Shown here in pieces: positions 35,616 through 45,192 of a stretch of 64,000 nucleotides of DNA. The position numbers were made by a program, and so were the translations under genes. The DNA is from Desulfurococcales archaeon (GTDB taxonomy: Archaea > Thermoproteota > Thermoprotei_A > Sulfolobales > NBVN01). Position 1 is the first letter of the stretch; every line of letters starts with the position of its first letter. The stretch is from assembly GCA_023255955.1 (NCBI GenBank), contig JAGDWD010000011.1, forward strand, positions 26,968-90,967, given 5' to 3'. The notes beneath the pieces are model-generated. The model did not search any database. It was given only the letters and a program-made list of their open reading frames with translations, and was not told the origin of the DNA.

Positions 35616-36542
35616 TCAAGCTCTTTCTTCGCGGAAGAACTCCCTCCCCAAAGCTTTAGGATCAGTAAAGACTCTACTTCTTTTAGGGATAGCAGATACA
35701 AGAGCCATTATAGTTATAGACGTGATGTACGGCACAATCGTCGATACCTCCACAGGTAAGCCTATGCTCTGCAGATGCGGTGAGAGTACATATAACGATG
35801 AAAAGAATGCGGAGATAGGTGCTACAAGTAGTGGAAATCTCCACCCAGCTATTGATATAGCGTAGGCAAACCAACCGTGGTTCAGTCCCTGACCTTGGGA
35901 CCACCCACCAATCCTCCACAACGTAAATAGAGCTCCTCCCAGACCTATAAGTGACCCTCCCAACAGTCCTGAGAGGAACCTAATGTACGTTACGTTCACA
36001 CCGACTTGGCTAGCTACTCTAGGATCCTCCCCAACAGCTCTAATGAATACCCCTAGCTTAAGCCTGTAGAGTAGTACATGTATAAAAGTAACCACGATCG
36101 CTATAAATATATACGCTAAGACCGAGCTCTCGATGGTCATGCCTATGTAGTCTACCCTAACTCTATGGATACTGAACACTAACCTCCCAATATTACCTAC
36201 TATAGCTCCCAATCCGTAACCTGCGAACATGAATGAGAGACCTATAGCTCCCTGACTCACAGGTAGGACCGTGATCAAAGACGTAAAGATAGAGTACATT
36301 AAGGCTATAGATAGTACTGTAAGAGCTATGGATAGGAACGTGGGAAGCTCTCCCGGGCCTAGGTACTGGGAAATGAGTATAGCGTATGTGTATGACATAG
36401 CGGAGCTTAAGACGAAGAATCCGTCAATAGCTATATTTAGGATGCCCGACCTCTCAATCAGTAAGTTCCCTAGGGAGGTTAGAGTGTAGACAATGTATGC
36501 CGGTGCTAATGCCGTAATAAACCAGCTTAGGATTTCCATCAT
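35616..36542 (-). CDS. BMP-type ABC transporter permease (second)
   Basis: A 308-residue permease with about eight to nine transmembrane helices. S-L-G-N-L-L-I-E-R-S-G-I-L-N-I-A-I-D-G-F-F matches the branched-chain/ribose-type permease motif (E-R-x-G-x-x-N-I-x-x-x-G) found in BMP nucleoside importers. Overlaps the first permease by four bases. GGTGATAAAAAC precedes two adjacent ATGs. Confidence 0.9.
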   Translation of the reverse strand: MMEILSWFITALAPAYIVYTLTSLGNLLIERSGILNIAIDGFFVLSSAMSYTYAILISQYLGPGELPTFLSIALTVLSIALMYSIFTSLITVLPVSQGAIGLSFMFAGYGLGAIVGNIGRLVFSIHRVRVDYIGMTIESSVLAYIFIAIVVTFIHVLLYRLKLGVFIRAVGEDPRVASQVGVNVTYIRFLSGLLGGSLIGLGGALFTLWRIGGWSQGQGLNHGWFAYAISIAGWRFPLLVAPISAFFSSLYVLSPHLQSIGLPVEVSTIVPYITSITIMALVSAIPKRSRVFTDPKALGREFFREERA

Positions 36543-37669
36543 GTTTTTATCACCAGCTTAATGGAGTATTCTTTTAGAACCCTAACTATTGTGTAAACTA
36601 CGAGGGTAACCCCGATAAGGACTAATGAGATAGCGTAAGCAGACAGCCCTGGTGGTAGTAACCCTTTTAAAAGCATCTGCATCCGGTAGCCGAAACTATT
36701 TAATGATGCCACGATTAGAGCTGAAATTAGGACATACCGTATATTTCTGAAGGACAGCCAAGCAACTAGGATCGCAGTATAGCCGTAGAAGCCTGTCTTC
36801 CCGTCACCTATATTGTACGGTAACCGAAAATCATAGCCTAAAAGCCTCAACGACCCTGCTAACCCTGCTATGAAGCCGCTGAGGGTAGCTGTTAGGAGCG
36901 TTACGACCTTATCGTCGTAACCAGAGGACTTGAGCGCTACAGGGTTAGTACCCAAAAACTTTATCTTAAGCCCGAGCGTTGTATGCTCTAGGAGTACGTA
37001 CGCGAAGACCGTAATAAGAACTATTGCGGCAAGGACCTCATATCTCAGCATTTCTAGGCCTGGTATAGTAGTTAATCGTGCTGATTCAGGTATCTGATCC
37101 GTTCTTATATAGCCATATGTGTACTTCCCTTTCCAGGGACCTGCCGTTAAATAATCTGAAATACTGTAAGCTATGTAGTTCATCAAGAGCAGAACCGGTA
37201 CTTCCGTGACTTTAGCGTACGCCTTAAGTGCTCCGGGTATTAAGGACCAAAACGCTCCAAGCACCCCTCCAAAGATCACCACCACAACCTTCGTTAGGGT
37301 GGCAAGCAACACATTATCTTGAGTGAAGATAGAATTTAAAGGTGAGAACATGGTGAGGAAGATAGCTCCCAACATACCCATAACATACTGTCCCTCAGCC
37401 CCGACATTCCAGAAAGAACCATAGAAACCTATTGTTATAGCTGTCCCAATCATTGCTAGGAAGACGAACGGCTCTAAAAGCCCTGTATAGGAGGTGATAG
37501 TCTGGTAAAACGTTCCGAAGAAGCTAATAATGTCTATACCCATAGTAATCCATATGATTACATACGATATTAGGAGGCCCAGTACTAAGGACCCCGATAT
37601 AACGACCGGGGTCGACATAAGTATGTTCTGCTTTGTGCGCCTAGTAACTACAAAGCCTACTCTAACCAA
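36539..37669 (-). CDS. BMP-type ABC transporter permease (first)
   Basis: A 376-residue permease with about ten hydrophobic segments. F-Y-G-S-F-W-N-V-G-A-E-G-Q-Y-V-M-G is the family motif in the second-third helix region, and F-L-G-T-N-P-V-A-L-K-S-S-G-Y is the cytoplasmic coupling helix that meets the ATPase. TTG start behind GGTGATGTAG, directly after the stop of the ATPase gene. Pairs with the second permease to form the channel. Confidence 0.9.
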   Translation of the reverse strand: MVRVGFVVTRRTKQNILMSTPVVISGSLVLGLLISYVIIWITMGIDIISFFGTFYQTITSYTGLLEPFVFLAMIGTAITIGFYGSFWNVGAEGQYVMGMLGAIFLTMFSPLNSIFTQDNVLLATLTKVVVVIFGGVLGAFWSLIPGALKAYAKVTEVPVLLLMNYIAYSISDYLTAGPWKGKYTYGYIRTDQIPESARLTTIPGLEMLRYEVLAAIVLITVFAYVLLEHTTLGLKIKFLGTNPVALKSSGYDDKVVTLLTATLSGFIAGLAGSLRLLGYDFRLPYNIGDGKTGFYGYTAILVAWLSFRNIRYVLISALIVASLNSFGYRMQMLLKGLLPPGLSAYAISLVLIGVTLVVYTIVRVLKEYSIKLVIKT

Positions 37670-39190
37670 CTACATCACCATAAGCTTCTCCACGGTCTCC
37701 CTATCAACACTTTCTCTCTCGAACAGCCCAACTATCTTACCTGAGCTTATTACGGCCACCTTATCACTTACTGCTAATATCTCATCAAGACTCTCACTAA
37801 TATAAACCACCGCGATGTTGTCGCGCCTCGCAAGCATTCTTATAGTATTAAGGAACGTCTCCGAGAACATCTCATCAAGAGACCTCGTGGCATTGTAGGC
37901 AATAAGCATCTTCTTTGAGAGCTCAAGCTCTCTTGCTATAGCAAGCCTCATCACGTTACCCCCTGAGAGAACCTTCACGAGGGCCTTAGGAGAGGACACT
38001 GAAATCCCGTAGATGTTCATAAACTCCCTTACCTTCGTAGCCAGGGAACCCCATCGAATTAGGAAATTGTTACTAGAAGCTATTGCCACGTTCTCGACCA
38101 GGCTGAGATCTCCGGAGAAGCTGTAGTATAAGGGAGCCTCAGGTATGAAGCCCACCCCAGCAGTTCTTATGGCCTTAACTCCTCTATTAGTAACTTCAGC
38201 CCCATCTAGGTAGTAATGCCCCCTCTTAATGCTCCTAAGACCTACTAAAACCTCAGCCAGCTCTTTCTGTCCGTTACCTGAAATACCAGCTACTCCTAAG
38301 ACTTCTCCCCGGTTAATTTTTAGAGACAGCCCCCTCAGAGCTATGTTACCGCTATCATCATTAGCCCAAATATTATCTAACCTTGCTAGCTCTACTTTCT
38401 CTCTTCTATTACTTGCTAAAGTATAATTCTCTAAATGCTCTTTCCTGGTAGGAAGGGCTCTTTCACCGAACATAAGTTTTCTTATCAAGTCTACATCAAA
38501 TTCCTCCCTCTCTAAAGTCTTCGCTACCACTCCTGAACGTAGTATGGTTATTCTATCAGCTACCTCGACAGCCTCACTGATCTTGTGCGTTATTAAGATT
38601 ATGGTTCTTCCCTCATCCTTCATATGCCGCATATACCTATAGAACGACTCTCTCACTACTTTTGGTAGGTATGTAGTTACTTCATCAACTATCAGTATCT
38701 TAGCACCTAGGAGAGATGCCTTTACTAGCTCTACTATCTGTTTCTGGGTGTAGCTAAGCCTGGAAACCTCGGTATCAGGATCTATCTGGTAACCTAGCTT
38801 GGATACCTCCTCATTCACTATCTCTCTTACTTTATCTACTTTAGTTAGCAGCCCGAGGGATTTAGATACTAGAAGTATGTTTTCAGTTACCGTTAAGTTC
38901 TCGATTAAGCTAGGGTTTTGGGGGATATAGAAGATACCGTACCTAATAGCGTCAGCTGGGCTTGTAAACCTCACAGACCTACCTTCAATCTCTATACTAC
39001 CACTATCTGGTGAGTATATGCCTGCGATTACCTTAGCTAGGGTTGATTTCCCGGAACCGTTCTCACCAAGAAGGGAACGTATTTCCCCAGAATAAAGCTC
39101 TAGGGAGACCCCATCTAGAGCTACAACTCCCGGAAACTTCTTAACTATATTTGAAATACGGAGAACTGTTTGATTACCCAAAAAACTCAT
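37670..39190 (-). CDS. BMP-type ABC transporter ATPase with two nucleotide-binding domains
   Basis: A 506-residue protein with two fused ABC domains. Domain 1 has a full Walker A (L-G-E-N-G-S-G-K-S-T) and D-E-V-T in the Walker B region. In domain 2 the P-loop position reads G-I-S-G-N-G-Q-K-E and lacks the GKS/T core, while the signature L-S-G-G-N is kept; domain 2 also has an altered Walker B (Y-N-A-T). Such asymmetry is usual in the RbsA/YufO group. GGAGTGAACTT precedes the ATG. Confidence 0.92.
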   Translation of the reverse strand: MSFLGNQTVLRISNIVKKFPGVVALDGVSLELYSGEIRSLLGENGSGKSTLAKVIAGIYSPDSGSIEIEGRSVRFTSPADAIRYGIFYIPQNPSLIENLTVTENILLVSKSLGLLTKVDKVREIVNEEVSKLGYQIDPDTEVSRLSYTQKQIVELVKASLLGAKILIVDEVTTYLPKVVRESFYRYMRHMKDEGRTIILITHKISEAVEVADRITILRSGVVAKTLEREEFDVDLIRKLMFGERALPTRKEHLENYTLASNRREKVELARLDNIWANDDSGNIALRGLSLKINRGEVLGVAGISGNGQKELAEVLVGLRSIKRGHYYLDGAEVTNRGVKAIRTAGVGFIPEAPLYYSFSGDLSLVENVAIASSNNFLIRWGSLATKVREFMNIYGISVSSPKALVKVLSGGNVMRLAIARELELSKKMLIAYNATRSLDEMFSETFLNTIRMLARRDNIAVVYISESLDEILAVSDKVAVISSGKIVGLFERESVDRETVEKLMVM

Positions 39191-39204
39191 TTTAAGTTCA
39201 CTCC

Positions 39205-40668
39205 TTACCTAGTTCCCAGGTACTTTACCCAGCTTACAAACCAGTCCATATTCCATAGATCGTGATGACCCAGCCTCTTACCAGCGGCGATAGACACTGT
39301 TGTCGCCTTCTTGCAGTACTCGGTGAACGCCTTCTCTCCTGTGTACAAACACCAACCATCTAAAGGTCCTGTAAACGGGTCGAAGATAGCTGAGACAAGA
39401 TACTTCTTCTCTTTACCCCCTATGTCTATATACGTCACATTCTCCAATCCGTGAGTCAGAGCTGAGAACTGTAGTGGTAGGAGAAGGGCGGCATACTTCA
39501 TCTGCTCGTACCTCCTTAGCACGAGATCGTACACTGAGAGCATCTCTCCAGTTAGTTTGTCCCTCACATAAATACCCTTAAGCTCTGCTACGAACTTCGG
39601 GTTAACCATCATCACACTTCCATTCTCGAATACATGAGCTCCAAGCTCGACAGCTCCACTATTAAGGAGGTACCAGTAATCAACGTTATTAAGGTTTGTT
39701 GGGTTTAGGACACCGCTCTTTATCTTAATCAATATGTCAGCATATATTACCTCCCACCTAACGAGCTGGCCCGAAACTACGACATCGGGACCGTACTCAT
39801 ACATAGGTCCATAATGACCGAATACATATATCTGCTTCCCCTTCCTATACAGATCCTGTGCGTATTCAACTATAGCTGAGGTATCCTCAGTAAATGCTAC
39901 GACATCAACTCCAACCACATCAACTAAGTACCTTACCGCGTCAACAGCCTTATCAGGCGCGACCCAAGCACCTAACTCAACAACATATACCTCTATGTTC
40001 TTACCTAACTGCTCCCCAACTTCCTTAGCACCTATAGCGAAAGCGTTTATGTGTCTTATCACTTCAGGAATGGTGAAAGCTGCTACGTACCCTATCTTAC
40101 CGGTCTTAGTTAGAGCACCTGCCATAAGGCCGTTCAAGTAGTAGACTTGGTAGAGGTCTGCGAAGTACGTACCTAGGTTCTCCCTCCTCATATAACCGCT
40201 ACAGTGGAAGAACATAACGTTGGGGTACTTCTTCGAAGCTTCGTAGGTCTTTTCCATGAATTCGAAAGATGTTGTAAATATCACTGAGTATCCTGCTCTA
40301 ACAAGTTCATCTATACGTGATAGTAGCTCCGCCTCGCTTACGCTTTCATAGTATGTGGTCTCCAACCAAGAACTGAATAACTTCTCAACAACTCTCCTTC
40401 CTAGATCATGCATATACGACCATCCTAAATCACCTATAGGTCCAACGTATATCCAGGCAGCTTTGATCTTCTCGGGAGGTATTATGTATGGTGCTACTGT
40501 AGTAGTGACAGTACTGACTCTAGTTACTGTCTGAGTTAATGTAGCACCAGCTGGCACTGTAACTGTAGTAGGAGGTGGTACGCTACTACTACCTACGAAA
40601 TACCCAACCACCCCCGCTACTATTACTAATATGATTAGCACAGCGTAAAGAGTTTCCTGCTTAGGCAT
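39205..40668 (-). CDS. BMP-family substrate-binding protein
   Basis: A 487-residue extracellular protein. An N-terminal helix (Y-A-V-L-I-I-L-V-I-V-A-G-V-V-G-Y-F-V-G) anchors it, followed by a T/V/P-rich linker of about 35 residues typical of archaeal binding proteins. The BMP core begins with I-K-A-A-W-I-Y-V-G-P-I-G-D-L-G-W-S-Y-M-H, then V-I-F-T-T-S-F-E-F and G-K-I-G-Y-V-A-A. Relatives bind nucleosides. First gene of a complete four-gene import operon; its promoter lies in the AT-rich stretch 40680-40760. Confidence 0.93.
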   Translation of the reverse strand: MPKQETLYAVLIILVIVAGVVGYFVGSSSVPPPTTVTVPAGATLTQTVTRVSTVTTTVAPYIIPPEKIKAAWIYVGPIGDLGWSYMHDLGRRVVEKLFSSWLETTYYESVSEAELLSRIDELVRAGYSVIFTTSFEFMEKTYEASKKYPNVMFFHCSGYMRRENLGTYFADLYQVYYLNGLMAGALTKTGKIGYVAAFTIPEVIRHINAFAIGAKEVGEQLGKNIEVYVVELGAWVAPDKAVDAVRYLVDVVGVDVVAFTEDTSAIVEYAQDLYRKGKQIYVFGHYGPMYEYGPDVVVSGQLVRWEVIYADILIKIKSGVLNPTNLNNVDYWYLLNSGAVELGAHVFENGSVMMVNPKFVAELKGIYVRDKLTGEMLSVYDLVLRRYEQMKYAALLLPLQFSALTHGLENVTYIDIGGKEKKYLVSAIFDPFTGPLDGWCLYTGEKAFTEYCKKATTVSIAAGKRLGHHDLWNMDWFVSWVKYLGTR

Positions 40669-40767
40669 ACGTGTTACCCCAGACTAGTTTTATTGTAAAG
40701 CTTATAAAACTTCTTTAGTTTAATCAATTATAATACCAGGAAATTTTAACGAAAATTATGTTAAAAA

Positions 40768-41004
40768 CTACTGACTATCTAAAGACACGAGAGTTCTCCA
40801 CCTCGTAATTACTAAATCCTCGTCCAGTGCTCGAAGATTTATTGCTTTCTTGGGGCAGATAATCTCGCAGCCCTTACAGTAGATACACCTACCTTCATCT
40901 ACCTCAAGTCGAGATCCAACTACTTGAAAGACTCCTGTAGGGCAGAGCTGTTCACATAGCCCACACAGATCGCAACTCTCTGAGACCTCAACCTTTACTT
41001 TCAA
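40768..41004 (-). CDS. 2[4Fe-4S] ferredoxin-type protein
   Basis: A 78-residue protein with C-D-L-C-G-L-C-E-Q-L-C-P and C-I-Y-C-K-G-C-E-I-I-C-P, both complete four-cysteine cluster motifs. The C-terminal 20 residues form an extra tail. TTG start behind GAGGTTAAAG; it overlaps the end of the KaiC-like ATPase gene by 17 bases, so the two products are probably made together. Confidence 0.9.
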   Translation of the reverse strand: MKVKVEVSESCDLCGLCEQLCPTGVFQVVGSRLEVDEGRCIYCKGCEIICPKKAINLRALDEDLVITRWRTLVSLDSQ

Positions 41005-41800
41005 CTTGCTTTAACCTCATGTACTCCTCCATCTTGGACCTAATGAGAGACGCTAGCTTCTCCATATCAACGGATCTAACTCCCGAGCTTGTAATAGCGT
41101 AAGGTATCCAGAATGGGTTTGTAGGAACACCTCTTAGTTTTTTCACCAGTAACTCTTTGAGAGGTATCCCGATACTCCTAAGCTCTTCATTTATCCTGGT
41201 GTAGATAACCCCATCAAATAAGTGCTCCACGTTCTTCTCAAGAACTACTAATTCATCTGTGTCGGTATGTAGTACTTGGAGGCTGATGACGCCTCTAGAC
41301 TTAGAGATATGTGCTCTGATAGATTTAATGAGCATCACTATCTTGGTGATATCGTGGAAGTAGAAGAAATCGTTTAGTGAGTCTACTATGACAAGACCGG
41401 ATTCCCTGAGCTTAAGCTCCTCCACCGAGCTTACTATCGTATAGATGAACTCATCTATTTTCTGGACATTAACCCTCTTCTTGGAGTATGGTGATTCCAC
41501 GTATCTTCCAGTAGTATAGCTGTACCCATCTACGATGTAGAGCAGTCCCTTATCATAAAATTCCTTACTAGGCCAGCCAAAGCTCTCTAGCTGCTCTACG
41601 AAGGACTCAGGCGAGTCATCTAAGGCTACGTAGACACAGATCTCACCTCTAGCCATGAAGTTAGATGCTATGTGAGCTACTAGTGCTGACTTACCGGTTC
41701 CAGACTCACCAGCTATAAGTATCGAAGATGATCGCGGAACCCCTCCAGGAATGCCTAGATCGAGAGGGTCTATTCCAATAGGAACTCTATTAGTAGGCAG
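40988..41800 (-). CDS. KaiC-like RecA-superfamily ATPase, apparent CTG start
   Basis: From CTG 41800, 270 residues. It begins R-V-P-I-G-I-D-P-L-D-L-G-I-P-G-G-V-P, the usual KaiC-family entry, then Walker A G-E-S-G-T-G-K-S; Walker B is L-V-I-V-D-S-L. The first ATG (41656) lies after the P-loop and would give a non-functional protein. An in-frame TAG is two codons before the CTG and GGTGTAGAAT directly precedes it. Archaeal KaiC/GvpD-like single-domain ATPases have signalling or regulatory roles; the coupled ferredoxin suggests a redox link. Confidence 0.88.
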   Translation of the reverse strand: MPTNRVPIGIDPLDLGIPGGVPRSSSILIAGESGTGKSALVAHIASNFMARGEICVYVALDDSPESFVEQLESFGWPSKEFYDKGLLYIVDGYSYTTGRYVESPYSKKRVNVQKIDEFIYTIVSSVEELKLRESGLVIVDSLNDFFYFHDITKIVMLIKSIRAHISKSRGVISLQVLHTDTDELVVLEKNVEHLFDGVIYTRINEELRSIGIPLKELLVKKLRGVPTNPFWIPYAITSSGVRSVDMEKLASLIRSKMEEYMRLKQVESKG

Positions 41801-41867
41801 ATTCTACACCATTTTTCCTGTCTCTAACAGTACTTAAAAATTACCTAGAACGGAGGAAACAAGTACG

Positions 41868-42446
41868 ATGATAGAATTAAGCTGTGTTGGTAGTTTGCAA
41901 TCATTGGAGTGTCTCTTGGAGGTACTAGTAGATTTTCTCCGTGATAAACACTCTCAAGTCAGTCGGGGTTTCAGATCTTCCGCGGGATTTATCCATACTC
42001 CATGGTCAATGAAGACGTCGGGATTAGATAGACTACTTGTTACAAACCCAGAAACTCTGACAGCAGGAGACAGAAAGAATTGCTGGAAATGTTTGAAAGT
42101 CTTAAAAAGTTCCATTTTAAGAGCATGACGGAACAATTCAGAAATTGGGATGAAAAACAGGAAGATTATAAACAAAACTTGGCTAAATTCCTTGGATATA
42201 AAGGAGATCAGGAAACCTTAGTGACTTTCTCCATTTCATCAAAGTATCTAAAATACTTTGGATAGATGTGGTGTGTTTTATAAACTTATACCAAACAATA
42301 GGGTCAAAACTATACATAGCGTAAAGACCGTCTACAACTCTAGCCTTAGTTAAGAAAGTAAAACCAGGTAAAAGCATTGGAATCAACCATACCTTAGTAA
42401 ACTTCACATTATCCCTAATGAAATCCCCCAACTTGCTGATCCCCAA
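41868..42446. other. Patch of AT-rich DNA with overlapping, broken reading frames
   Basis: Unlike the neighbours, this roughly 600-base stretch is AT-rich, with protein-like but short and overlapping frames on both strands: on the plus strand E-M-F-E-S-L-K-K-F-H-F-K-S-M-T-E-Q and D-E-K-Q-E-D-Y-K-Q-N-L near 42080-42265, and on the minus strand K-F-T-K-V-W-L-I-P-M-L-L-P-G-F near 42380. None is convincing alone. It is best read as a remnant of acquired DNA. No transposase motif could be named. The interval 42447-42623 shows only the promoter region of the next gene (TTATAAGC near 42590). Confidence 0.4.
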
Positions 42447-42623
42447 GAAGAGTCAATACCATTGCCTTAGTATTCCTGGTAGATAAGTTTCAATAAACTT
42501 CAAACCTCTTAGAATGCGTAGCTCTACCTGAAAGTACGCAGGCTCTATCTTTACTTCTTTAACGTATTTATAGAGTATAAAAGCTTATAAGCTTAAACCC
42601 CTTCAATCTGGAAAGGGTCCTAA

Positions 42624-43757
42624 ATGGGCTCTGCTAAAGTTTCCGTATGGAGGAGGATTTGGTACGGAGCCATAACGGCTATAATACTTCAGTCCGTTTG
42701 GTTTGGCGGGGGCTACGGATCTGGTAGGGAGATTGTGGAGTACATAGCGGAGTACGGCTCTCTTGCTTGGATATCGATATTAACCGCAACTGTGACCCTC
42801 GTTATAGCTTTACTACCCTCACTAGAAGTAGCCAGGGTCTTCAAGGCCTACGATTATATGACGTGGTCTAAGCAGTTCCTCTGGAAGTTCTGGTGGGTTT
42901 TCGACATAGCCTACATAGTTCTAGCATGGCTCGTTATAGCTATAGTAGGGGCTGCCGCTGGTTACATGATATCAGATATGGTTGGAATTCCATTCGCAGT
43001 CTCAGTAGTCTTAGTTATAGTTGTTGTAGGTCTTCTACACTTCTTCGGTCGGAGGGTTATCGAGGCCTTCTGGATCGTTGGTACTGTAGGTCTCTACATA
43101 ATGTACTTCATAGTATGGGGTTACATTCTGGCAATTAAGGGTGGGGATGCTCTAGCAAAACTCTCCGCAGGGCTTCACCAGGGAACTCCGATTGAAGCTG
43201 CTATCGATGGGTTTAAGTATACTCTCTATAATCTCTGCGTAGTTATGCCAGCTCTCGAGTCTGTGGACAGGTATAGGGGTAGACTGGAGAGTGTGGTAGC
43301 AACAGCTATAGCTACAGCTCTAATCTATGGAGCAGCTACTGCTCTGTGGATATGTTTTATGGCGTACTACCCTGAGGTAATCGGAATGACTGTTCCTGTA
43401 TATGATATACTTAAGTCTATGGGAGCCCACGGGATTCTAGCAATATTCGTGTTCTGGATTTTCTACACCCTAATAGAGACAGCATTAGGTATGGTCTATG
43501 CTCTAGTCAGAAGAGTTGAAGCTCAGCTTAAGCTCCGCGGTAAGAGCTTAGGGAGGAGGAATGAGGCACTACTCTCAGTGCTAATACTTGCGGTCTCAGT
43601 AGTTACAGCTCAGGTCGGCCTCGTAGCTTTAGTAGCAGTCGGCTACGGGACTATGGCATGGGTATTCTTCGCGGTATACTTTATCCCCCTAATTACGATC
43701 GGACTCATTAGATTAGCTAGACCATCCTGGATGAAAGAGTTCTGGGCTAGAGCATAA
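42624..43757 (+). CDS. YkvI-like membrane transporter (APC superfamily)
   Basis: A 377-residue protein with about ten transmembrane helices. S-V-W-F-G-G-G-Y-G-S-G-R-E-I-V-E-Y in the first helix matches the YkvI family signature (unwound G-G-G-Y helix of the LeuT/APC fold); A-Y-D-Y-M-T-W-S-K-Q-F-L-W-K follows. Substrate unknown. ATG with GGGTCCTAA upstream and a TATA element near 42590. A possible 59-residue partner gene follows. Confidence 0.8.
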   Translation: MGSAKVSVWRRIWYGAITAIILQSVWFGGGYGSGREIVEYIAEYGSLAWISILTATVTLVIALLPSLEVARVFKAYDYMTWSKQFLWKFWWVFDIAYIVLAWLVIAIVGAAAGYMISDMVGIPFAVSVVLVIVVVGLLHFFGRRVIEAFWIVGTVGLYIMYFIVWGYILAIKGGDALAKLSAGLHQGTPIEAAIDGFKYTLYNLCVVMPALESVDRYRGRLESVVATAIATALIYGAATALWICFMAYYPEVIGMTVPVYDILKSMGAHGILAIFVFWIFYTLIETALGMVYALVRRVEAQLKLRGKSLGRRNEALLSVLILAVSVVTAQVGLVALVAVGYGTMAWVFFAVYFIPLITIGLIRLARPSWMKEFWARA

Positions 43758-43797
43758 AGCTTATTGTAGTCTTAGTTCTCCTCTATTGGATGGTGCT

Positions 43798-43977
43798 GTG
43801 AGTCCAGGCCGTAGGGTCCTGCTTTTTCTCTTACTAGGTCCGGTCCCGCTGTCGGCCGACACAGTTTACGAGGGTGGTAGGCTCGCAAGTAGAACCTATC
43901 TAGCTGAGGTGGGAGCACCAGCTACTATACCTGCTCTGATTGGTGTAGGTAAGTTCCTAGGGCTAGCATTTATTTAG
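43798..43977 (+). CDS. Small putative membrane protein downstream of the transporter
   Basis: A 59-residue frame from GTG 43798 (TTG 43786 is an alternative) with a leucine-rich hydrophobic N terminus (R-V-L-L-F-L-L-L-G-P-V-P-L-S-A-D) and a second hydrophobic end (A-L-I-G-V-G-K-F-L-G-L-A-F-I). It lies 40 bases after the transporter gene on the same strand. Codon use fits the host. It may be a small transporter subunit, but no family is recognised. Confidence 0.45.
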   Translation: MSPGRRVLLFLLLGPVPLSADTVYEGGRLASRTYLAEVGAPATIPALIGVGKFLGLAFI

Positions 43978-44185
43978 ACTTCCTTCGGCTGGTGTTCGGC
44001 TAGTCTGAGTTATCTAGTGCTACCTCTACATACTGCTACTATCAGAACCCCTCTACATGTTACTATATGCTTCAACTACATTAGCAGATTAAGACGATTC
44101 CAGAACAGAGTACCACGATCTTAAGGAGTACCGGTTCTCGTACCTATATTAGCTTCTCTGAACTCTGCTGTGAGGGTTAGAAGGG

Positions 44186-44974
44186 TTGAACGTTCTGTTT
44201 GTAGCAGGTCCAGCTGGCTCCGGGAAGTCGATGCTTACGTCAACTCTAGCTCTATGGCTTGAGAGGTTGGAGTACGATGTGTGTAAGGTCAACTTAGATC
44301 CTGCCGCTGAGTTATTACCCTACGTACCGGATGTTGATGCTAGGAAGTACGTAAACGCCCGGGAGCTGATGATTAAGAGAGGGTTAGGACCTAACGGAGC
44401 CTTACTTGCTAGTATGGACGAGTTACTTAACTATGTAGTGGACATAAAGACGGAGATAGAAGAGGTTAGTGCTGACTACGTACTGGTGGATCTTCCAGGG
44501 CAGTTAGAGGTCGTAGCTTTCAGACCTCTAGGACCTCGCTTACTTCACGAGCTATCTGAAGGGAGTAAAGCGGCTGTAGTCTTCCTTATAGACTCGAGGC
44601 TAGTATCGAGGATTTACTCTGCTTACTCACTTCTATTGCTCGCCCTCTCGACAATGTACAGGTTAGCTCTACCCACGGTCCTAGCTCTAAATAAGATAGA
44701 CTTAGTGGTGAACATATCGGAGTATAGTGGGGAGAAACTCTACAGAAAGATCTATGAAACAATACCTATCTATAAGCTATTACTAGAGGAATCGGAGTGT
44801 CCGTCCCTAGTTTCAGGTGAGACATTCCTAGATACCTCCATCTCCCTACAACTCTGCCAATTCTTTAGACAGTTCATTAAGGCACCTATACCTATCTCAG
44901 CTCGTGAGGCTATAGGCTTAGACGATCTAATAGCTGAACTAGAGAACGTCTTGTCAACATATAAAGAAGGTTAA
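44186..44974 (+). CDS. GPN-loop GTPase
   Basis: A 262-residue GTPase of the GPN group. Walker A G-P-A-G-S-G-K-S-M, a G-L-G-P-N-G-A loop (the GPN motif that acts in trans across the dimer), switch D-L-P-G-Q-L-E-V, and the guanine-specific N-K-I-D. Eukaryotic relatives assemble RNA polymerase II; archaeal roles are unsettled. TTG start behind GAGGGTTAGAAGGG. A TFB-like gene follows, consistent with a transcription-related role, but adjacency alone is weak. Confidence 0.9.
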   Translation: MNVLFVAGPAGSGKSMLTSTLALWLERLEYDVCKVNLDPAAELLPYVPDVDARKYVNARELMIKRGLGPNGALLASMDELLNYVVDIKTEIEEVSADYVLVDLPGQLEVVAFRPLGPRLLHELSEGSKAAVVFLIDSRLVSRIYSAYSLLLLALSTMYRLALPTVLALNKIDLVVNISEYSGEKLYRKIYETIPIYKLLLEESECPSLVSGETFLDTSISLQLCQFFRQFIKAPIPISAREAIGLDDLIAELENVLSTYKEG

Positions 44975-45192
44975 TGATCTCACATAGGAATAGTACCTTC
45001 ACCCTAGCTCATATAATCAGCAACTAACAAACAATAGTTTCAGTTTAGTTGGATTGTACCATTTTATACGACCTATATGCTACGGTAATTAATATATTGA
45101 CCATTAGTTTCACTCACGTCTCTCGGAGCCAGTATCACATTTACCTGAAGGCATACCACGTATTACCTCTGAACGTGCGATGGGAATGTAAA

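Noticed and set aside
37670..39190. Missing Walker A lysine in the second ABC domain as a defect
   Set aside because: Loss of the second P-loop core is usual in BMP/RbsA-type fused ATPases.
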